Source: Myotis daubentonii
Lineage: Eukaryota > Chordata > Mammalia > Chiroptera > Vespertilionidae
DNA: 64,000 nt
Direction of reading: 5' to 3'
NCBI RefSeq assembly: GCF_963259705.1
Contig: NC_081842.1
Span: 91,750,433 to 91,814,432 of the forward strand
The number at the start of each line of letters is the position of its first letter. Position 1 is the stretch's first letter. The position numbers and the translations under genes were made by a program. Positions 10,553 through 22,142 of this stretch are shown one piece after another. The notes beneath the pieces are model-generated. The model did not search any database. It worked only from the letters and a program-made list of their open reading frames with translations, and was not told the origin of the DNA.

Positions 10553-11050
10553 CTAGGAGCCCAGCGCGCAATTTGAAATCGTGAGGTGCTGCCCTGCCTT
10601 GACACCCAAACCTCTCCACGCAGAGCTCCAGCCCTGAAATCCTCTGGCCTTCAAGCCCCACCCTCAGTCCCTCAGTTGCCTCGGGCTGGTCCCGCCTTCT
10701 CTGGGTGCCTGCCCACTTCTGCCCTGACTCCAGAGCAACGCGACAGCTCCGCCCCATCATGCTGCTTGAGGAGAGCATGGAAGCCTCCCACCTACTGAGC
10801 TGTGCTCCTTCCCCTGGCAAGTGGGCCACAGGGCACTCAGAGTGTGAGCAGTAGGTGGCGAAGGCCTGGAAAGGGGGGCGCTATGCGCTCTCACCCCTGC
10901 CCTCCATGGCCTGGGATGGTCCCGCCTCCCTCCAGCGCCTCCCTGCTTCTGCCTGTCTTCAGAGCAATGCCCCAGCTAATATGCTAATGGCCTGGTCTGT
11001 ACCCGTTACAGGTATTGACCATTAGCATATTAGCTCTTTATTAGTATAGA
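10553..11050 (-). mobile_element. Non-autonomous Helitron with internal 17-bp hairpin
   Basis: On the minus strand it starts TCTATACTAATAAAGAG and ends CTAG (10553-10556). Near the 5' end, AGCTAATATGCTAATGG (10974 on) and its exact reverse complement (ending at about 11033) form a 17-bp stem with a loop of about 25 bases. GCAGTAGGTGGCGA at 10848-10861 is a weaker CTCF-like match. Confidence 0.88.
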
Positions 11051-11654
11051 TAAGTAAATTTTGCAAGCTATGTTCACTGCATAGTCCAGAAAAGCACTCT
11101 TATTAGCCCTTCAATTTAACATGAATGGGATTTGCATGACTAGATTAGTAGAAACATTGAGTTCCCAATAGCAGAGAAATATCAGGAGAAACATTAGTGA
11201 CTTTGAGCAGCAAAAGGGCTTTATATGCATTAATAAATAAGCTATTTGGTGATGATAATTACAGCATTCATCTCTACCTTTGTATGATATAAATATATCT
11301 GGGAAGAGCAAACACACATAAGTTGTGGAAACATGCATTAATATAACATATCCCATAGTAGACCTTAGCTGATGAATTGTACTCACATTTAATAGAGCAA
11401 GTAAAAAATTGTGAATTCCATAACTCTAAAAGGATTTTCTTCACCCATTCTTTTTACTATCCTTGCTAAGTCTCAAATGTGACATAAAATGTTAACCTGT
11501 TAGTTGTACTTTCTTCACTCTGACAGTCTTTAAATCAGCTTCAAAGAAAACTATTTCATGTAATATAGGCACAGGAGCTCTGGCAGACCTCATTTACTTG
11601 TAATATGAACATTGTCCCAAGGAAACATCATTTATTTTATTTTATTGTTTTTAG
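11051..11654. other. No recognisable gene or element
   Basis: AT-rich sequence; the open frame at 11111-11386 on the minus strand has no recognisable family features. Confidence 0.5.
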
Positions 11655-12005
11655 CATTTTAAAATTGAATTTATTGGGGTGACATTGGTTAATAAAATGA
11701 TACAGGTTTCAGGTGTACAGAGAAGGACAAGTACCATATGATTTCACTCATGTGGAATTTAATGAACAAAATAGACTAACAAACAAAATAGAAACAGACT
11801 CAAAGATAGAGAACCTCCTCTCAGAGGAGAGGGGGTTGTAGGGCTAAGTGAAACAAGCGAAGGGATTAAGAAAAAAAAAAAAAAATCCCCAAAACTCATA
11901 GACACAGACAACAGCTTGGTGATTACCAGAGGGAAAGGGGGATGGGGGTGGTAGAAGAGTGAATGGTGGGGGGTGAATGGTAAATACTGCCATAATTAGG
12001 CTAGA
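11655..12005. mobile_element. L1 3' fragment with inverted segment
   Basis: A short minus-strand L1 3' end (TTTATTGGGGTGACATTGGT, 11655-11722) is joined to plus-strand L1 sequence (GTACCATATGATTTCACTCA onward). This is the arrangement expected of 5' inversion by twin priming. I find no clear target duplication. 12006-12550 shows nothing assignable. Confidence 0.7.
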
Positions 12006-12553
12006 AAGTCAATGAAACACCTATCTAATGTAGAAACACTTATATACATGTTCATAATGGAGAATCTCTATTCCCATTACTTAACACACAGCTTACATAA
12101 TAAATCTGGCACTGAATTCTATACATCTAGACTGAGATGTATGCCATTATCTTTATGCCTTTCCTGTTGTGTTTTTCCCTAGGAGCATGTTTACCTATTC
12201 TGCATTCATTCTGGGTTATTTTCTTTGACCTTTCTTGCTTTCATTTCACTCCTTTTGACTTACAAATCTCCTTCAATCTATAATAAATGCCATGGATAAA
12301 TAGCACAATTTAAACTTTTCACCTCTTTATTTTAAATACATTTTTTGTGCACCTGGCTGGTAGTATTTATAGCAACATACCAATATTCCACCTTTCCATA
12401 AGATATAACGGTCAATGCATTAAAAAATATTAACCTCCCATTCTATACAAAGAAAACTACTTTAGCTTCATCTGAATAGGAAAATTTTAAAAAGACTGGA
12501 ATGTATGTACAAACTTCTAAAATGCTAAAATTTAATTTACTATTTAAAATATA

Positions 12554-12719
12554 TGGGTGTGCCTTAGCCAGGTGGCTCAGTTGGTTAGACCATCATCCTA
12601 AACATGAAAGGGTGTCTGGTTCCATTCCTGGTCAGGGCACATGCCTAGGTTGAGGATTTGATCTCAGGTCAGGGCATAAGGAAGGCAACTGATGGATGTT
12701 TATCTCTCACATCAGTGAT

Positions 12720-12781
<62 letters not shown>

Positions 12782-12872
12782 ACTCTCGCTCTCCCTCTCG
12801 CTCTTCCTTTCTCTCTAAAAATCAATTAGAAACAAAACTAACCAAAAAACATATCTTTAGGTGAGGATTAAA
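12554..12872 (+). mobile_element. VES-type SINE with expanded CT tract
   Basis: The tRNA-like head has AGCCAGGTGGCTCAGTTGG, then TCCTGGTCAGGGCACATGC. A (CT)n run at about 12720-12810 replaces the usual short pyrimidine block. It ends with TCAATTAG and CTTTAGGTGAGGATTAAAAA, the complete older-type tail. Confidence 0.9.
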
Positions 12873-13186
12873 AAATTTATAAAATATATGGGAGTGGTGT
12901 TAATAATTTGTATAATGGAGACATTTGGAACAATCAAATTATTATACCTCTCCCTGATTTAAAAAAAAAACAAAAAACATGTTTCTTAAAGTTTTACTTT
13001 CTTAAAATGCTACATGTATTGTTTGACCAACTCCAGAAATAGATATTGACTGAAATGATGATTAGACCTAATATTTAGTAGAAATATCTGTCTGTAAAGA
13101 CACTTTGGTGAAATGTTTTAAAAGAAAAAGTATAAAAACAAAAAAATACTTCCTAGTATAGAAAGCTGCACATATCACAAATACAG

Positions 13187-13232
13187 TTTTAGCCCAGCCC
13201 ACGTGGCTCAGTGATTGAGCATCGACCTTTAG
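13187..13232 (+). mobile_element. VES SINE fragment
   Basis: Only the tRNA-like head remains, with GTGGCTCAGTGATTGAGCAT. Confidence 0.7.
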
Positions 13233-13326
13233 TGTTTGACTATTTTCACTAAACACTGTATGTGAGTTTTGTCTATGATGTTGGATGTTTCTTCTCATGG
13301 CTATCTTGTATTTCATTATATGAACA

Positions 13327-13877
13327 CTAGAGTCCCAGTGCATGAAATTCATGAACTTGGGGAGGAGGGGCTGTCCCTCAGCCCAGCCTGCACCCTCTCC
13401 AATCTGGGATCCCTCAGGAGATTGGGTCTAAAACGGCAGTTGGACATCCCTCTCACAACCTGGAACTGCTGGCTCCCAACCGCTCGCCTGCCTACCAGCC
13501 TGATTGCCCATAACCGCTTCTGCCTACCAGCCTGATCACCCTCTAACCACTCCCCTACCAGCCTGACCAATGCCTAACTGCTCCCCTGTTGACCTGATTG
13601 CCCCCAACTGCCCTCCCCTGCCGGCCCAATTGCCCCCAACTGCCCTACCATGCCAGACCGGTCACCGCCAACTGCCCTCCCCTGCAGGCCTGGTCCACCC
13701 CAATTGCCCTCCCTCCCCTGCTGGCCCAGTCACCCCTAACTTCCCTCCCCTGCCAGCCATCCTTTGGCAGCCATCTTGTGACTACATGGGGGCAGCCATC
13801 TTTTGACCACATGGAGATGGCCACCTTGTGCAAGGGTGTGATGGTCAATTTGCATATTACCTCTTTATTATATAGGA
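13327..13877 (-). mobile_element. Non-autonomous Helitron with ~32-bp minisatellite
   Basis: On the minus strand it runs from TCCTATATAATAAAG to CTAG (13327-13330), with a 3' hairpin GCATGAAATTCATG and an octamer at 13848-13855. The middle is a GC-rich array of units like CCAACTGCCCTCCCCTGC. It belongs with 42102-42821 and 46982-47343. Confidence 0.92.
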
Positions 13878-13905
13878 TACCACAATTTATCTATTTACTT
13901 CACTA

Positions 13906-14079
13906 CTAGAGGCCCAGTGCACGAAATTCATGCACTGGTAGGGTCCCTAGTGGCTGCCAGCTGCTGGCTGCCAGCCACGTACTCCCTCCTTTCTCCCGGC
14001 CAGCCCGCCCCTTGGTCGAACTCCTGGAAGAACTCTGGTTGATGGGACAATTTGCATACTTCTCTTTCATTATATAGTA
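13906..14079 (-). mobile_element. Short non-autonomous Helitron
   Basis: CTAG at 13906-13909 follows the 3' hairpin GTGCACGAAATTCATGCAC in reverse. The 5' end is a slightly decayed ATACTATATAATGAAAG. The octamer is at 14050-14057. At 174 bp it is the shortest copy with both ends here. Confidence 0.88.
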
Positions 14080-14436
14080 TTGGTGGACATTTGGATTGTA
14101 TTTACTTTTAAATATTATAAAAAATATTAATAATATTCTTGTATAACTCTTTTGATATACAAAATAACACACTTCTATAAATCCAGAAATGGAATTGTTT
14201 GGCCATAGATTATAATCAGTTTTGGTGGAATTTGCCAAAGTTATATCAATTTACACTTTGGACAGCAACACATAATGGTTTAGATTACTCTATATCCTCA
14301 CTAATACCCATTCATACTATTTTTTTATTTTGTCTTTTTTGCTTTTTTAATTATTCTAATGGGTTTATAGTGGAATGTTATTTGTTTTAAATTTTTATTT
14401 CCCTGAGGCCTACCCATGTTGAACATTATATGTATA

Positions 14437-15201
14437 CTAGAGGCCCGGTGCACAAAATTTGTGCATGGGGAGGGGGGTCCCTTAGCCTGGCCTGCACTCT
14501 CTCCAATCTGGGACCCCTCGAGGGATGTCCGACTGCTGGTTTAGGCCTGATCCCACAGAGATCGGGCCTAAACCGGCAGTAGCACATCCCTCTTACAATT
14601 TGGGACCACTGTCTCCTAACTTCTCACCTGCCTGCCTACCTGATCGCCCCTAACTGCCTTTGTCTTGGACCCTGCACCTGGGATCCAGGCTTTCCTCCTC
14701 CAGCCAGCCACAGGCACCTGAGAACCGACTTCCCTCCCTCTGGCCGGCCACAGGCACCTAGGAGCTGGTGGGGGAGGGGCGGGTCTCTCAGCCTACTCTG
14801 CCCCCTCTTACAGTCCAGGAGCCCTTAGGGGATGTCCTACTGATGGCTTAGGCCGCTGCCCTTGAGAAGGGTGCCTAAGCCACAGTCTGGCCTCCCTCTG
14901 TGGGAGACGACTAGGCTGATCAGGGGAAGGTGCTGCCCCCATTACCCAGCCACTGCTGCTGCCTCTGGCCTCCCTCTACAGGAGGCAACCGGGTGATCAA
15001 GGGAAGGTGCCACCCCCATCACCCTGCTGCAGCTGCCACTGCCGGCCTCCTCTGCTGCCTGCTCTCAGCCCTCACAGCTGCCACCATGGCTGCCTGTCTT
15101 CAGCCCTTGCAGCCATTGTAGGTTTGTTCGGAAGGACATCTGAAAGGATGTCTGGAAGAAATCTGGTCTAATTAGCATATTACCCTTTTATTAGTATAGA
15201 T
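14437..15201 (-). mobile_element. Non-autonomous Helitron
   Basis: CTAG at 14437-14440 is followed (in reverse) by GTGCACAAAATTTGTGCA, and the 5' end is TCTATACTAATAAAAGGG. The GC-rich body shares the segment GATGTCCTACTGATGGCTTA with 16539-16800. No coding capacity. Confidence 0.92.
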
Positions 15202-15290
15202 GTATATGTATATGTATGTTTATGTATATATACACACATTTTATTCATTCATTTATTCAATCATCATTCATTCATTTAGTTAGTTTATCC
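15202..15290. repeat. TATG and TTCAT simple repeats
   Basis: Low-complexity TATATG units pass into imperfect (TTCAT)n. Confidence 0.8.
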
Positions 15291-16236
15291 TATCCTGATC
15301 CATTATTCATGTTTTTCCATCAAGTTCTATGTCCCTGGATGTTAACTTGTACTGATTCTACCAACCAATTCCCTTCCCTTCTCAGTTCCATCAATAAGAA
15401 TCACTAATAAGGGATGGAAAAGAGGCAAGGAGGGAATGGAATCAGATATTTCTTCTCTCTACTCCTTTCCTTTGGCTATGCTGCAAGCTGTCTGTGATTT
15501 TTCACAGAAAAGTCTGAGCTTTCTATAAGTCAGCATATCTAATAGCCCTCTCTGTCTCCAATTTCCTACTAACTCTTCCTTCTTCATCCCAAATATCTAA
15601 GGGTGGTGTAGAAACTTTGCTAGCCCTGGCATATTTCACTATCTCTTGTAAATTTCTTAACCCTTTCCACAACTATGTGCATAGTTTATTCATAAAGCCA
15701 TACTCTACTTATTTAAATTGAAATCTACTATTTATTTCCTGCTGGAAATCTATATGATAGCATTGCTATTTCTGAATTGCCCTGAGTATGTGTAGAAAGA
15801 TTACATATGCAAGATGGAAATTTTAAAATTAAATGAATGGTAGTTAGTAGAAAATACACTGTTTTACAATAAAATAACTCCCACCAGGACATTACTAGTA
15901 AGTAATAAATGCTTGTCAGGGTAGAGCTCATGTTTTAAGCAAATGTAAGATACTCTATTACATGGCATCCAAGAGTGATTCCTTAAGCAGTTCAGTTGTA
16001 GAATGACTTAATCCATGTTTTGTAGTGCTATATATATATATATATATATATATACATACATACATGTATATGTATATGTATATGTATAGTGTGATCGCAA
16101 AGAAGTGTACAGCAGATCTTAACATAGTATTTTAATTTCTATTCATTATCTACTCATTTATAATAAGGTAGATTTAACAATTTGAAACACTATTGTCTGA
16201 AATGAAAGTATCCCTTGCTATCTTCTTATCTATTAA
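15291..16236. other. No recognisable gene; (TA)n near 16029-16090
   Basis: The interval is unique-looking apart from a TA/CATA microsatellite. Open frames are short and without recognisable domains. Confidence 0.5.
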
Positions 16237-16538
16237 CTAGAGGCCTGGTGCACGAGATTCGTACGCTCCGGGGGGGGGGGGGCGGGGCTCAGCCCAGCCT
16301 GCGCCCTCTCGCAGTCCTGGAGCCCTCAGGGGATGTTGAACTGCCATGGAGGCCAGAGAGGCTCCAGCCATCACTGCTGCACTCACCAGCCATGAGCCCA
16401 CCTTCTGGGCTTCTGGCTGAGCGGCACTCCCCCTGTGGGAGCACACTGACTGCCAGGGGCAGCTCCTGTGTTGAGCATCTGCCCCCTGGTGGTTAGAGCG
16501 CGTCACAGCGACCAGTCTTACACTTTTATTATACAGGA
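16237..16538 (-). mobile_element. Non-autonomous Helitron with CTCF-like motifs
   Basis: CTAG at 16237-16240 and a minus-strand start TCCTGTATAATAAAAG ending at 16538. CTGCCCCCTGGTGG at 16479-16492 is a reversed CTCF-like core; a decayed partner (GACTGCCAGGGGCAG) lies near 16448-16462. The 5' base touches the CTAG of the next Helitron with no spacer. Confidence 0.92.
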
Positions 16539-16800
16539 CTAGAGGACCAGTGCACGACATTCATGCACTGGGGTGGGGATCCCTCAACCCAGCCTGCCCC
16601 CTCTCACAGTCCAGAAGCCCTCAGGGGATGTCCTACTGATGGCTTAGGCCCACTCAGGGAGAGGGCCTAAGCCACAGTCAGGCCTCCCTCTGCAGAAGGT
16701 GACCGGGCTGATCAGGGGAAAGCACCACCCCCATCACCCCGCTGCTGCTGCCACTGCTGGCTACCACAGCCACCAAGTTGTTTTCATCAACACGGACTCC
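16539..16800 (-). mobile_element. 5'-truncated Helitron abutting its neighbour
   Basis: CTAG at 16539-16542 and the 3' hairpin GTGCACGACATTCATGCAC are clear. The body matches part of 14437-15201. The TC...AATAAAAG start is missing; sequence similarity fades near 16800. Confidence 0.85.
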
Positions 16801-16861
16801 AGTTCCTTCACCATGAAAAAATAACAACTTTCTTTAGGCATTTTCAAGATGTGTCTTTCAT

Positions 16862-17150
16862 AGGATATGACATTTCTTTCTTTCTCTCTTTCTTTTTTAA
16901 CCTCACCTGTGGATATTTTTTCCATTGATTTTTAGAGAGAGTGGGAGAGGGAAAGAGAGAGAAACATCATTGTGAAAGGGACACTTCGATTGGTTGCCTC
17001 CTGCATGAACCCTGACCTGGGCCCCGGCAAGGAAGGAACCTGCAACGTAGGTACATGCCCTTGATCAGAATCAAACCTGAACCCTGCAGTCCACAGGCCA
17101 AGGCTCTATCCACTAATCCAAACTGGCTAGGTCAGGATATGACATTTCTT
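16862..17150 (-). mobile_element. VES SINE with perfect 17-bp target duplication
   Basis: The SINE lies between two copies of AGGATATGACATTTCTT (16862-16878 and 17134-17150). Reversed features are present: TTTTCCTCAG-like tail end, TGATTTTTAGAGAGAG, TACATGCCCTTGATC and the A-box complement. The perfect duplication shows an L1-type insertion and preserved ends. Confidence 0.95.
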
Positions 17151-17309
17151 AGCCCCCCAGCAGCAGACCTTTGTTTTTTCCTCCAGGAGTGATGTGGAAA
17201 AACCCCAGATCACCTTCCTGAATTCTTATTACCCAAGTTACCAAGAACACTACCAGTGGCATACTGGGAGCTTAGCCAATGAGAGGTAAGAAAAGGTGTT
17301 TCCACTGCA

Positions 17310-17744
17310 GTTCACGCACAGAGGCGGGACTGCTGGCAAGCCACCATTGGCACCCCCCCCCCCCCATGTCTCCAGGCCTACTCAGACATTCTCTGTGGTT
17401 TGGGCAGAGCCCCCTGGCTCCACTCAAGCCTCCACCACAGCTTGGGTAGGGCCCCCCCAGCTCTGCTCAAGCCTCCGCTGAGACTTGGGCAGGGCCCTCC
17501 CCACCCCCCGGCTCCACTCCGGCCCTGTTCAAGCCTCCGCTGTGGCTTAGGCAGGGCCCCTGGCTCCGCTCTGGACTTGCTCAAGACTCTGCCGTGGCTT
17601 GGGCAGGGCCCCCCACCCCCCACCCCAGTGACTCCGTTCCAGGCCTGCTCAAGCCTCCGCCACAGCTCTGGGCCTCACCTGCACACACAACCTCCTTCTG
17701 CCTGGTCGTGACCCGTTACAGAGTCCTGGCCTAATTTGCATACT

Positions 17745-17745
<1 letters not shown>
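17310..17745 (-). mobile_element. Helitron fragment with GC-rich repeats
   Basis: The right edge has the reversed 5' Helitron words CTAATTTGCATACTTA and a TATA tract. Internal units of GCCTCCGC..GGCTTGGGCAGGGCCCC repeat four times or more. The CTAG end is not identifiable, so the left limit is approximate. Confidence 0.65.

Positions 17746-17801
<56 letters not shown>
17746..17801. repeat. (TA)n microsatellite
   Basis: About 28 TA units directly at the Helitron 5' edge. Confidence 0.95.
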
Positions 17802-17804
<3 letters not shown>

Positions 17805-19753
17805 TTGTCTCTCAGATAATTTCAAACTTGAGTCAAGTAAAAGATTTTCTTTAAGGGAATAAATAACTTTTATCATAGCTATCAAAATGCTTTATGCAAA
17901 ACAAGCAATCTGAGAGAGGGGAGGTTTTACAGGGAATGAAAATTTACAAATTCCCAAAGAGTGAGAAAATTATTGTAATTTCAGTCTTAAATGTTTTAAG
18001 CATGTGTACAAATTTCTGTTAAGTATTAGTTAAGGAGAGCATCCAATGAAAGAAATGAGCTTAGTAGCAGTGCCAATTTAGAGCTAACTCAAGTTGAAGT
18101 GTAATAAGGTATATTTATAAGATAATTAAATAGGGCTGATATACAAAGCAACAACTGAGAACATTCCATGGGATTATGAGCTCTTCATCCTCCAGTTTAC
18201 TCTCCTACCCATTGCAATTTGGTGTTTGCTCCAAACTCTTATTCTATAACTAGTCTAAAAGTCAATAGTGATCTTGTAATGTTGTTTTCTCAAAACTTAT
18301 GCACCAATTAATAATATTGACCATTCCTTCCCTCATGAACCTCAATGATACAATATCCAGCACTTAATTTGGCTCTCTCCTTTCTGATCACTCCTTTTAT
18401 GCCCTGTGTCCCGAATTCCCCTTTACTACCTGCCCCTTAAATATTTGTGTTTCACAACGTTCAATTAAAAGCCCATCTCTCTGCTCATTCTATATTTTAG
18501 TGGTTTAACCTAATGGCTTAATAAGAATGATCATTTACTTCAATAATTTTCAAATAATTATTTATAATACCCCCTTTATCATGTGATATAGAAATGCATT
18601 ATAAAATGGTTTGCTAGATAAATTTAATGTGCATATCTTATAAAGTACTTTAGTTTCAACAAAATCCAGTCAGTTATCTTCCTTTCCAAAGCTGTTTATT
18701 TTTCCTTTCAGTCAATAAGATCACTATTCAGGGAGTCACTCAAGCTAGGAAACCTCATTATGACCTCAAAAAGTCATCCATTTATCTCATCTCTCGCATT
18801 CAATCAATCAGCACATTGTGTTAATTCCATCTCCTGATTTTTGAGATCTGTCTTTTCCTTTCCATTCCCAGGTTCCTTCTCTTGTTCACAGGCTCATCAT
18901 CCTTGAGCTGGTCTTAAGTGATGGCACCCTAACTAATTTCCCTGACTCCTAAGATTTGCATGCAAATATTTTAACCTTCTATTGATTTTTGACCTAGGTG
19001 TAAATGTGTGCTTCTAAAACATAAATCAAATCATATCCCCCTCTTACTTTTATAAAAAATTACAGTTATAAAATTAAATACATACTTATATAAGAACTGG
19101 CTTAGCAGAACAAGGATTCCAACAGCAATACATTATATTAAAAGGAAACATAAGCAAAAAATAAATAAAAACAAAAGGTTCTCACAGAAAAAACATACAA
19201 TATGCATAAGAAGAGCATTTCTCTTAATTTTTATCAATATATTAGATTTTATGATTTTTAAAATCTTACATTGTTTATTTTCAAACCATTGAAGGATTAT
19301 AATACAAATTTATGATATCTATTGTCCACTTTGATTTTCTTTTCAAGTAAAAGCATTCTGTATCACCTTCAAACACACACATGCATGCATATATATTTAT
19401 AACTTAAATATTATTTAATTTTATATCTATATACTGCTTAAGCAATAATATCAGAGAAACAATATTTATGAATTCATAAAAGTTTTTAAATCCATTGAAA
19501 ATGAGTCTAAACTATATATTTAGAAATATTTTTTTTTTTTAGAAAGGAAGAACTCTTGGGGTGCACTGAAAAAATGAAAATTGTTTCTAATCAGCACTTT
19601 TCCCCTTAATGAATCAGGCCAATGAGTTGGTATTAAAATGTGCATTTATAAATAGGCTTCTGCAGACATGTGACATTACACACCTGCCTGAGAGCTTTAA
19701 ATTGCAAATGCAACTTTTTCTTTTCTTTTCTATTTTGTATATTTATGGCAATT
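17802..19753. other. Unique AT-rich sequence without a gene
   Basis: I recognise no repeat, exon-like frame or RNA gene over nearly 2 kb. It is the longest stretch in the window free of recognisable elements. Confidence 0.5.
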
Positions 19754-21337
19754 GATAAAACTGTTTTTTTTCATTTTTTCTCTTTTTATTAATTAAGGTA
19801 TTGTATATGTGTCCTTATCCCCCTATTGCCCCCCCCACCCCACTCTTGCCCTCACTCCCCTGGTGTCTGTGTCCATTGGTTAGGCTTATATGTATGCATA
19901 CAAGTCCTTTGAGTGATCTTTCCTCCTGACCCCCACCCTCCCCTGTCTTCCCTCTGAGGTTTGATAGTCTGATCGATGCTTCTCTGTCCCTGGATCTGTT
20001 TTTGTTCATCAGTTTATGTTGTTCATTATATTCCACAAATGAATGAGATCATGTGACATTTATCTTTCTCTGACTGGCTTATTTCACTTAGCATAATGCT
20101 CTCCAGTTCCATCCATGCCGTTGCAAATGGTAATAGTTCCTTCCTTTTTAGAGCAGCATAGTATTCCATAGTGTAGATGTACCACAGTTTTTTAATCCAC
20201 TCATCTACTGATGGGCACTTAGGCTGTTTCCAAATCTTAGCTATGGTGAATTGTGCTGCTATGAACATAGGGGTGCATATATCCTTTCTGATTGGTGTTT
20301 CTAGTTTCTTGGAATATATTCCTAGGAATGGGATTACTGGGTCAAATGGGAGTTGCATTTTTAGTTTTTTGAGGAAACTCCATACTGTTCTCCACACTGG
20401 CTTCACCAGTCTGCATTCCCACCAGCAGTGCACAAGGGTTCCTTTTTTCTCCACCTCCTCACCAACACTTGTGGTTTGTTGATTTGTTGATGATAGCCAT
20501 TCTGACAGGTGTAAGATGGTACCGCATTGTCATTTTGATTTGCATCTCTCAGATGATTAGTGATTTTGAACATGTTTTCATGTCTTTTGGCCTTCCTTCT
20601 GTCTTCTTTTGAAAAGTATCTATTTAGGTACATTGCCCATTTTTTGTTTGGGTTGTTTATCTTCCTTTTGTTAAATTGTATGAATACCCTGTAAATGTTA
20701 GAGATTTTTTTCACAGACTTAGAAGGAACTCTCCAAAAATTCATCTGGAATAAAAAAAAAAACAAACACCCAGAATAGCTGCAGCAATCCTGAGAAAGAA
20801 GAGCAAAGTAGGTGGGATCTCAATATCAGATATCAAGCTGTATTGCAAAGCTACTGTTCTCAAAACTGCCTGAGACTAGCACAAGAACAGACATATAGAC
20901 AAATCGAATAGAATAGAGACCCCAGAAATTGACCCAAACCACTAGGCTCAATTAATATTTGACAAAGGAGGCAAGAACATACAATGGAATCAAGTCAGTC
21001 TCTTCAATAAATGGTGTTGGGAAAATTGGACAGACACATGCAAAAAAAAAATGCAACTTACATCATACACAAAAATAAACTCAAAATGGATAAAGGACTT
21101 AAACATAAGATGGGAAACCATAAAAATATCAGAGGAATCCACAGGCAGCAATATCTTCACTGATACAGCTTCTAGAATCTAGGGCATGAAAACTAAAGAG
21201 AAATAAACAAATGGGACTACATCAAAATAAAAAGCTTCTGTACAGCAAAAGGAATCATCACAAGACAACAAGAAAGCCCACTGCATAGGAGAACATATTT
21301 GCCAATGTTATCACCGATAAGGGATAAAACTGTTTTT
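19754..21337. mobile_element. Twin-primed (5'-inverted) L1 with 15-bp target duplication
   Basis: The 3' part lies on the minus strand (about 19769-20712) and the more 5' part on the plus strand (about 20713-21322). The plus part stops at CCGATAAGGGA, just where the minus part would continue in an uninterrupted L1. The whole is bounded by GATAAAACTGTTTTT at 19754-19768 and 21323-21337. This fits twin priming during target-primed reverse transcription. Confidence 0.93.
20026..20454 (-). pseudogene. L1 ORF2 C-terminal fragment
   Basis: The frame encodes the ORF2p C-terminus: HCWWEC (end of the CX3CX7HX4C motif), [28 protein letters not shown] and [13 protein letters not shown]. It lacks the endonuclease and reverse transcriptase domains because of 5' truncation and inversion. 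ORF2p would act in L1 reverse transcription; this copy cannot. Confidence 0.9.
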
Positions 21338-21529
21338 AATATGTGATAAAACTTCTGTCAGTTAACATTGACAGTGCTCTGCTTAATAGTAATACGCTAG
21401 CTAACTTTGGATATTAATAAATTATATCAAATAAAGAGAACAGGTAACTTGCAACATTGTGAATTATATACACTATAATTTCAGATATATTCTTCTATAT
21501 CTCTAGAAAAAATGCTCTTATTTTGAAAG

Positions 21530-21782
21530 CAAAATAGATCCAGAGACACAGAAGTAAGGAACAGATTGTGGAATTGCAGAGGGAAGGCAGGGGAGGGTGG
21601 GTGGGTGGGTGGCAAGTGATCAACCAAGAACTTGTCTGCATATATGCATAACCCATGAACACAGACAATAGGCTGGTAAAGCCTGGGGTGGGGGTGGGGC
21701 GGTCTAGAAGGGGTCAATGGGGGAAAAAGGAGGCTTGTGTAGTACTTTCAACAATAAAGATTTAAAAACAAACAAAAAAAGT
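21530..21782 (+). mobile_element. L1 3' end, 5' truncated
   Basis: AGATCCAGAGACACAGAAG, AGGGAAGGCAGGGGAGGG and TGCATATATGCATAACCCAT are words of the L1 3' UTR seen also near 43938-44160 and 58067-58270. It ends in an A-rich tail. Confidence 0.85.
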
Positions 21783-21920
21783 GGAAAAATAAATTTTTAA
21801 GTTACTGAAATTCTGAAATTTAAGTAAATCACTCAAATATATTTTAAAAGCTATTCTAATATAGAATAATGGAAACACTGATGGAGAAACTAAAGAAATT
21901 CATTTAAAATAAAACAAGTG

Positions 21921-22142
21921 CCCTAACCTGTTTGGCTCAGTGGATAGAGCATCAGCCTGCGGACTGAAAGGTCATAGGTTCAATTCCGGCCAAGGGCATG
22001 TACCTTGGTTGTGGGCACATCCCCAGTAGGAGGTGTGCAGGAGGTAGCTGATCTATGTTCCTCTCTCATCGATGTTTCTAACTCTGTATCCCTCTCCCTT
22101 CCTCTCTCTGAAAAATCAACAAAATATATTTTAAAAAAAACT
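21921..22142 (+). mobile_element. VES SINE
   Basis: It has A-box TGGCTCAGTGGATAGAGCAT, B-box GGTTCAATTCC, the CATGTACCTTGGTTG segment, the CACATCCCCAGTAGGA stretch, a CT-rich block and a poly-A tail. Confidence 0.95.

Larger units (their letters stand above)
13233..14430 (-). mobile_element. Old L1, split by two Helitrons
   Basis: The text TATTTCATTATATGAAC is interrupted at 13327, resumes for 28 bp (ACCACAATTTATCTATTTAC...) between the two Helitrons, and continues at 14080 with TTGGTGGACATTTGGATTG. Joined, these are consecutive reversed L1 ORF2 C-terminal words. Later words (CTATATCCTCACTAATACCC, TTTTTATTTCCCTGAGGCC) follow in order. The L1 is older than both Helitrons. Confidence 0.8.

Noticed and set aside
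21921..22000. A tRNA gene from A-box and B-box words
   Set aside because: The words belong to the tRNA-derived head of a VES SINE; no clover-leaf with an acceptor stem is formed and a SINE tail follows.
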